From Aquarana catesbeiana (taxonomy: Eukaryota > Chordata > Amphibia > Anura > Ranidae): 64,000 nt of DNA. Below are positions 63,660-64,000 of this stretch, piece by piece (the first letter of the stretch is position 1; each line of letters begins with the position of its first letter). A model generated the notes under the pieces. The model was not told the DNA's origin and made no database searches. It saw nothing but the letters and a program-made list of their open reading frames with translations. Both the position numbers and the translations under genes were made by a program. Location of the stretch: assembly GCF_042186555.1 (NCBI RefSeq), contig NC_133333.1, positions 219,606,757-219,670,756 on the forward strand, read 5' to 3'.

Positions 63660-64000
63660 GCATAGGTGTGCGCAGCCTATTGCATTAGGGTGTGCACCCC
63701 AAAGCTCAAACACGCATACCTTTCTCTGCAGCCTCAGCTGCATGGAACAGGTAATGAATGGGAAGTGCTCATGTTCATTCATTACCTGAAGCATAGTAAA
63801 CACAGTTTACTATGCTTCATCATAAATGAACACAGTGAACAAGCGTGTTCATTTAGAAAAGAAAGGGGCAGGTAAATTGCATATTGACTAGCCCTTTCCC
63901 CTGCTCTCCACCCTGAAACATCCCCTGCAGCAGCCAAAGGTAGAGGGGAAGAGGGAATCCAGCAGCACTGCGGGGGGAGGGGGGGGTCCTGGGCAGTAGG
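63660..64000. mobile_element. Left part of a dispersed repeat running off the window
   Basis: The CATAGGTGTGCGCAGCCTAT start looks like the left end of a hAT-type dispersed element. Inside is the perfect hairpin TGAAGCATAGTAAA / TTTACTATGCTTCA (63787-63800 and 63806-63819), flanked by TGTTCATTCATTACC and AAATGAACAC words. The right end is outside the window. Confidence 0.45.

Overview
The window reads as non-coding DNA from a large vertebrate nuclear genome, most likely an anuran amphibian and probably a ranid or related true frog. That placement is inference: several repeat families here (the TTAA-flanked elements that open with CCACTT, the short foldback elements that open with GGCCCCTTTCACACTG or TGCCGCGTACACACG, three lineages of Tc1-like transposon and an L2-type LINE) are ones I associate with frog genomes. 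I found no convincing host exon, no tRNA, rRNA or other RNA gene, no CRISPR array and no bacterial operon structure. Every long open frame is either a decayed transposase or LINE reverse-transcriptase fragment, or an artefact of a tandem repeat.

Layout. 0-5 kb: a minisatellite split by a solo LTR with a 4-bp target duplication. 5-9.4 kb: small foldback elements, then a TTAA element carrying a 1.65-kb Tc1 transposon, then a second Tc1-like copy rearranged into a foldback. 10.7-13.4 kb: an AT-rich composite holding a TA-flanked element and two back-to-back foldbacks. 13.4-20 kb: two TTAA (piggyBac-like) elements, one with an inner foldback and one with an inner minisatellite, then a TTAA element containing a hAT element containing a minisatellite. 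20.6-25.97 kb: PIF/Harbinger-like MITEs with 3-bp duplications and a 1.7-kb hAT element made almost wholly of a minisatellite. 26.4-29.1 kb: a tandem triplication with an independent insertion in each of the second and third copies. 29.7-33.5 kb: two more Tc1-like transposons. 37.5-44.3 kb: two very large minisatellites (24-bp unit; about 40-bp unit with a roughly 820-bp higher-order period). 45-50.5 kb: a duplicated segment, a SINE-like repeat split by a 1.9-kb element, and a 3'-end L2-type LINE. 52.9-55.9 kb: a 31-bp array split by two TTAA elements. 58-64 kb: further minisatellites and unassigned single-copy-looking DNA, with one weak exon candidate at 59711-59881.

The elements do not form a pathway. 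What ties the window together is order of insertion: because many insertions have exact flanking duplications (TA, TTAA, TTA/TAA/TCA, 4 bp, 7 bp, 8 bp), the relative age of the layers can be read directly. A second thread is that transposons of different superfamilies carry internal minisatellites sharing the word GCTGCACTGA, and a third is that several repeats carry words close to the CTCF core. Lineage names come from memory of the families and from terminal structure, not from a database search.
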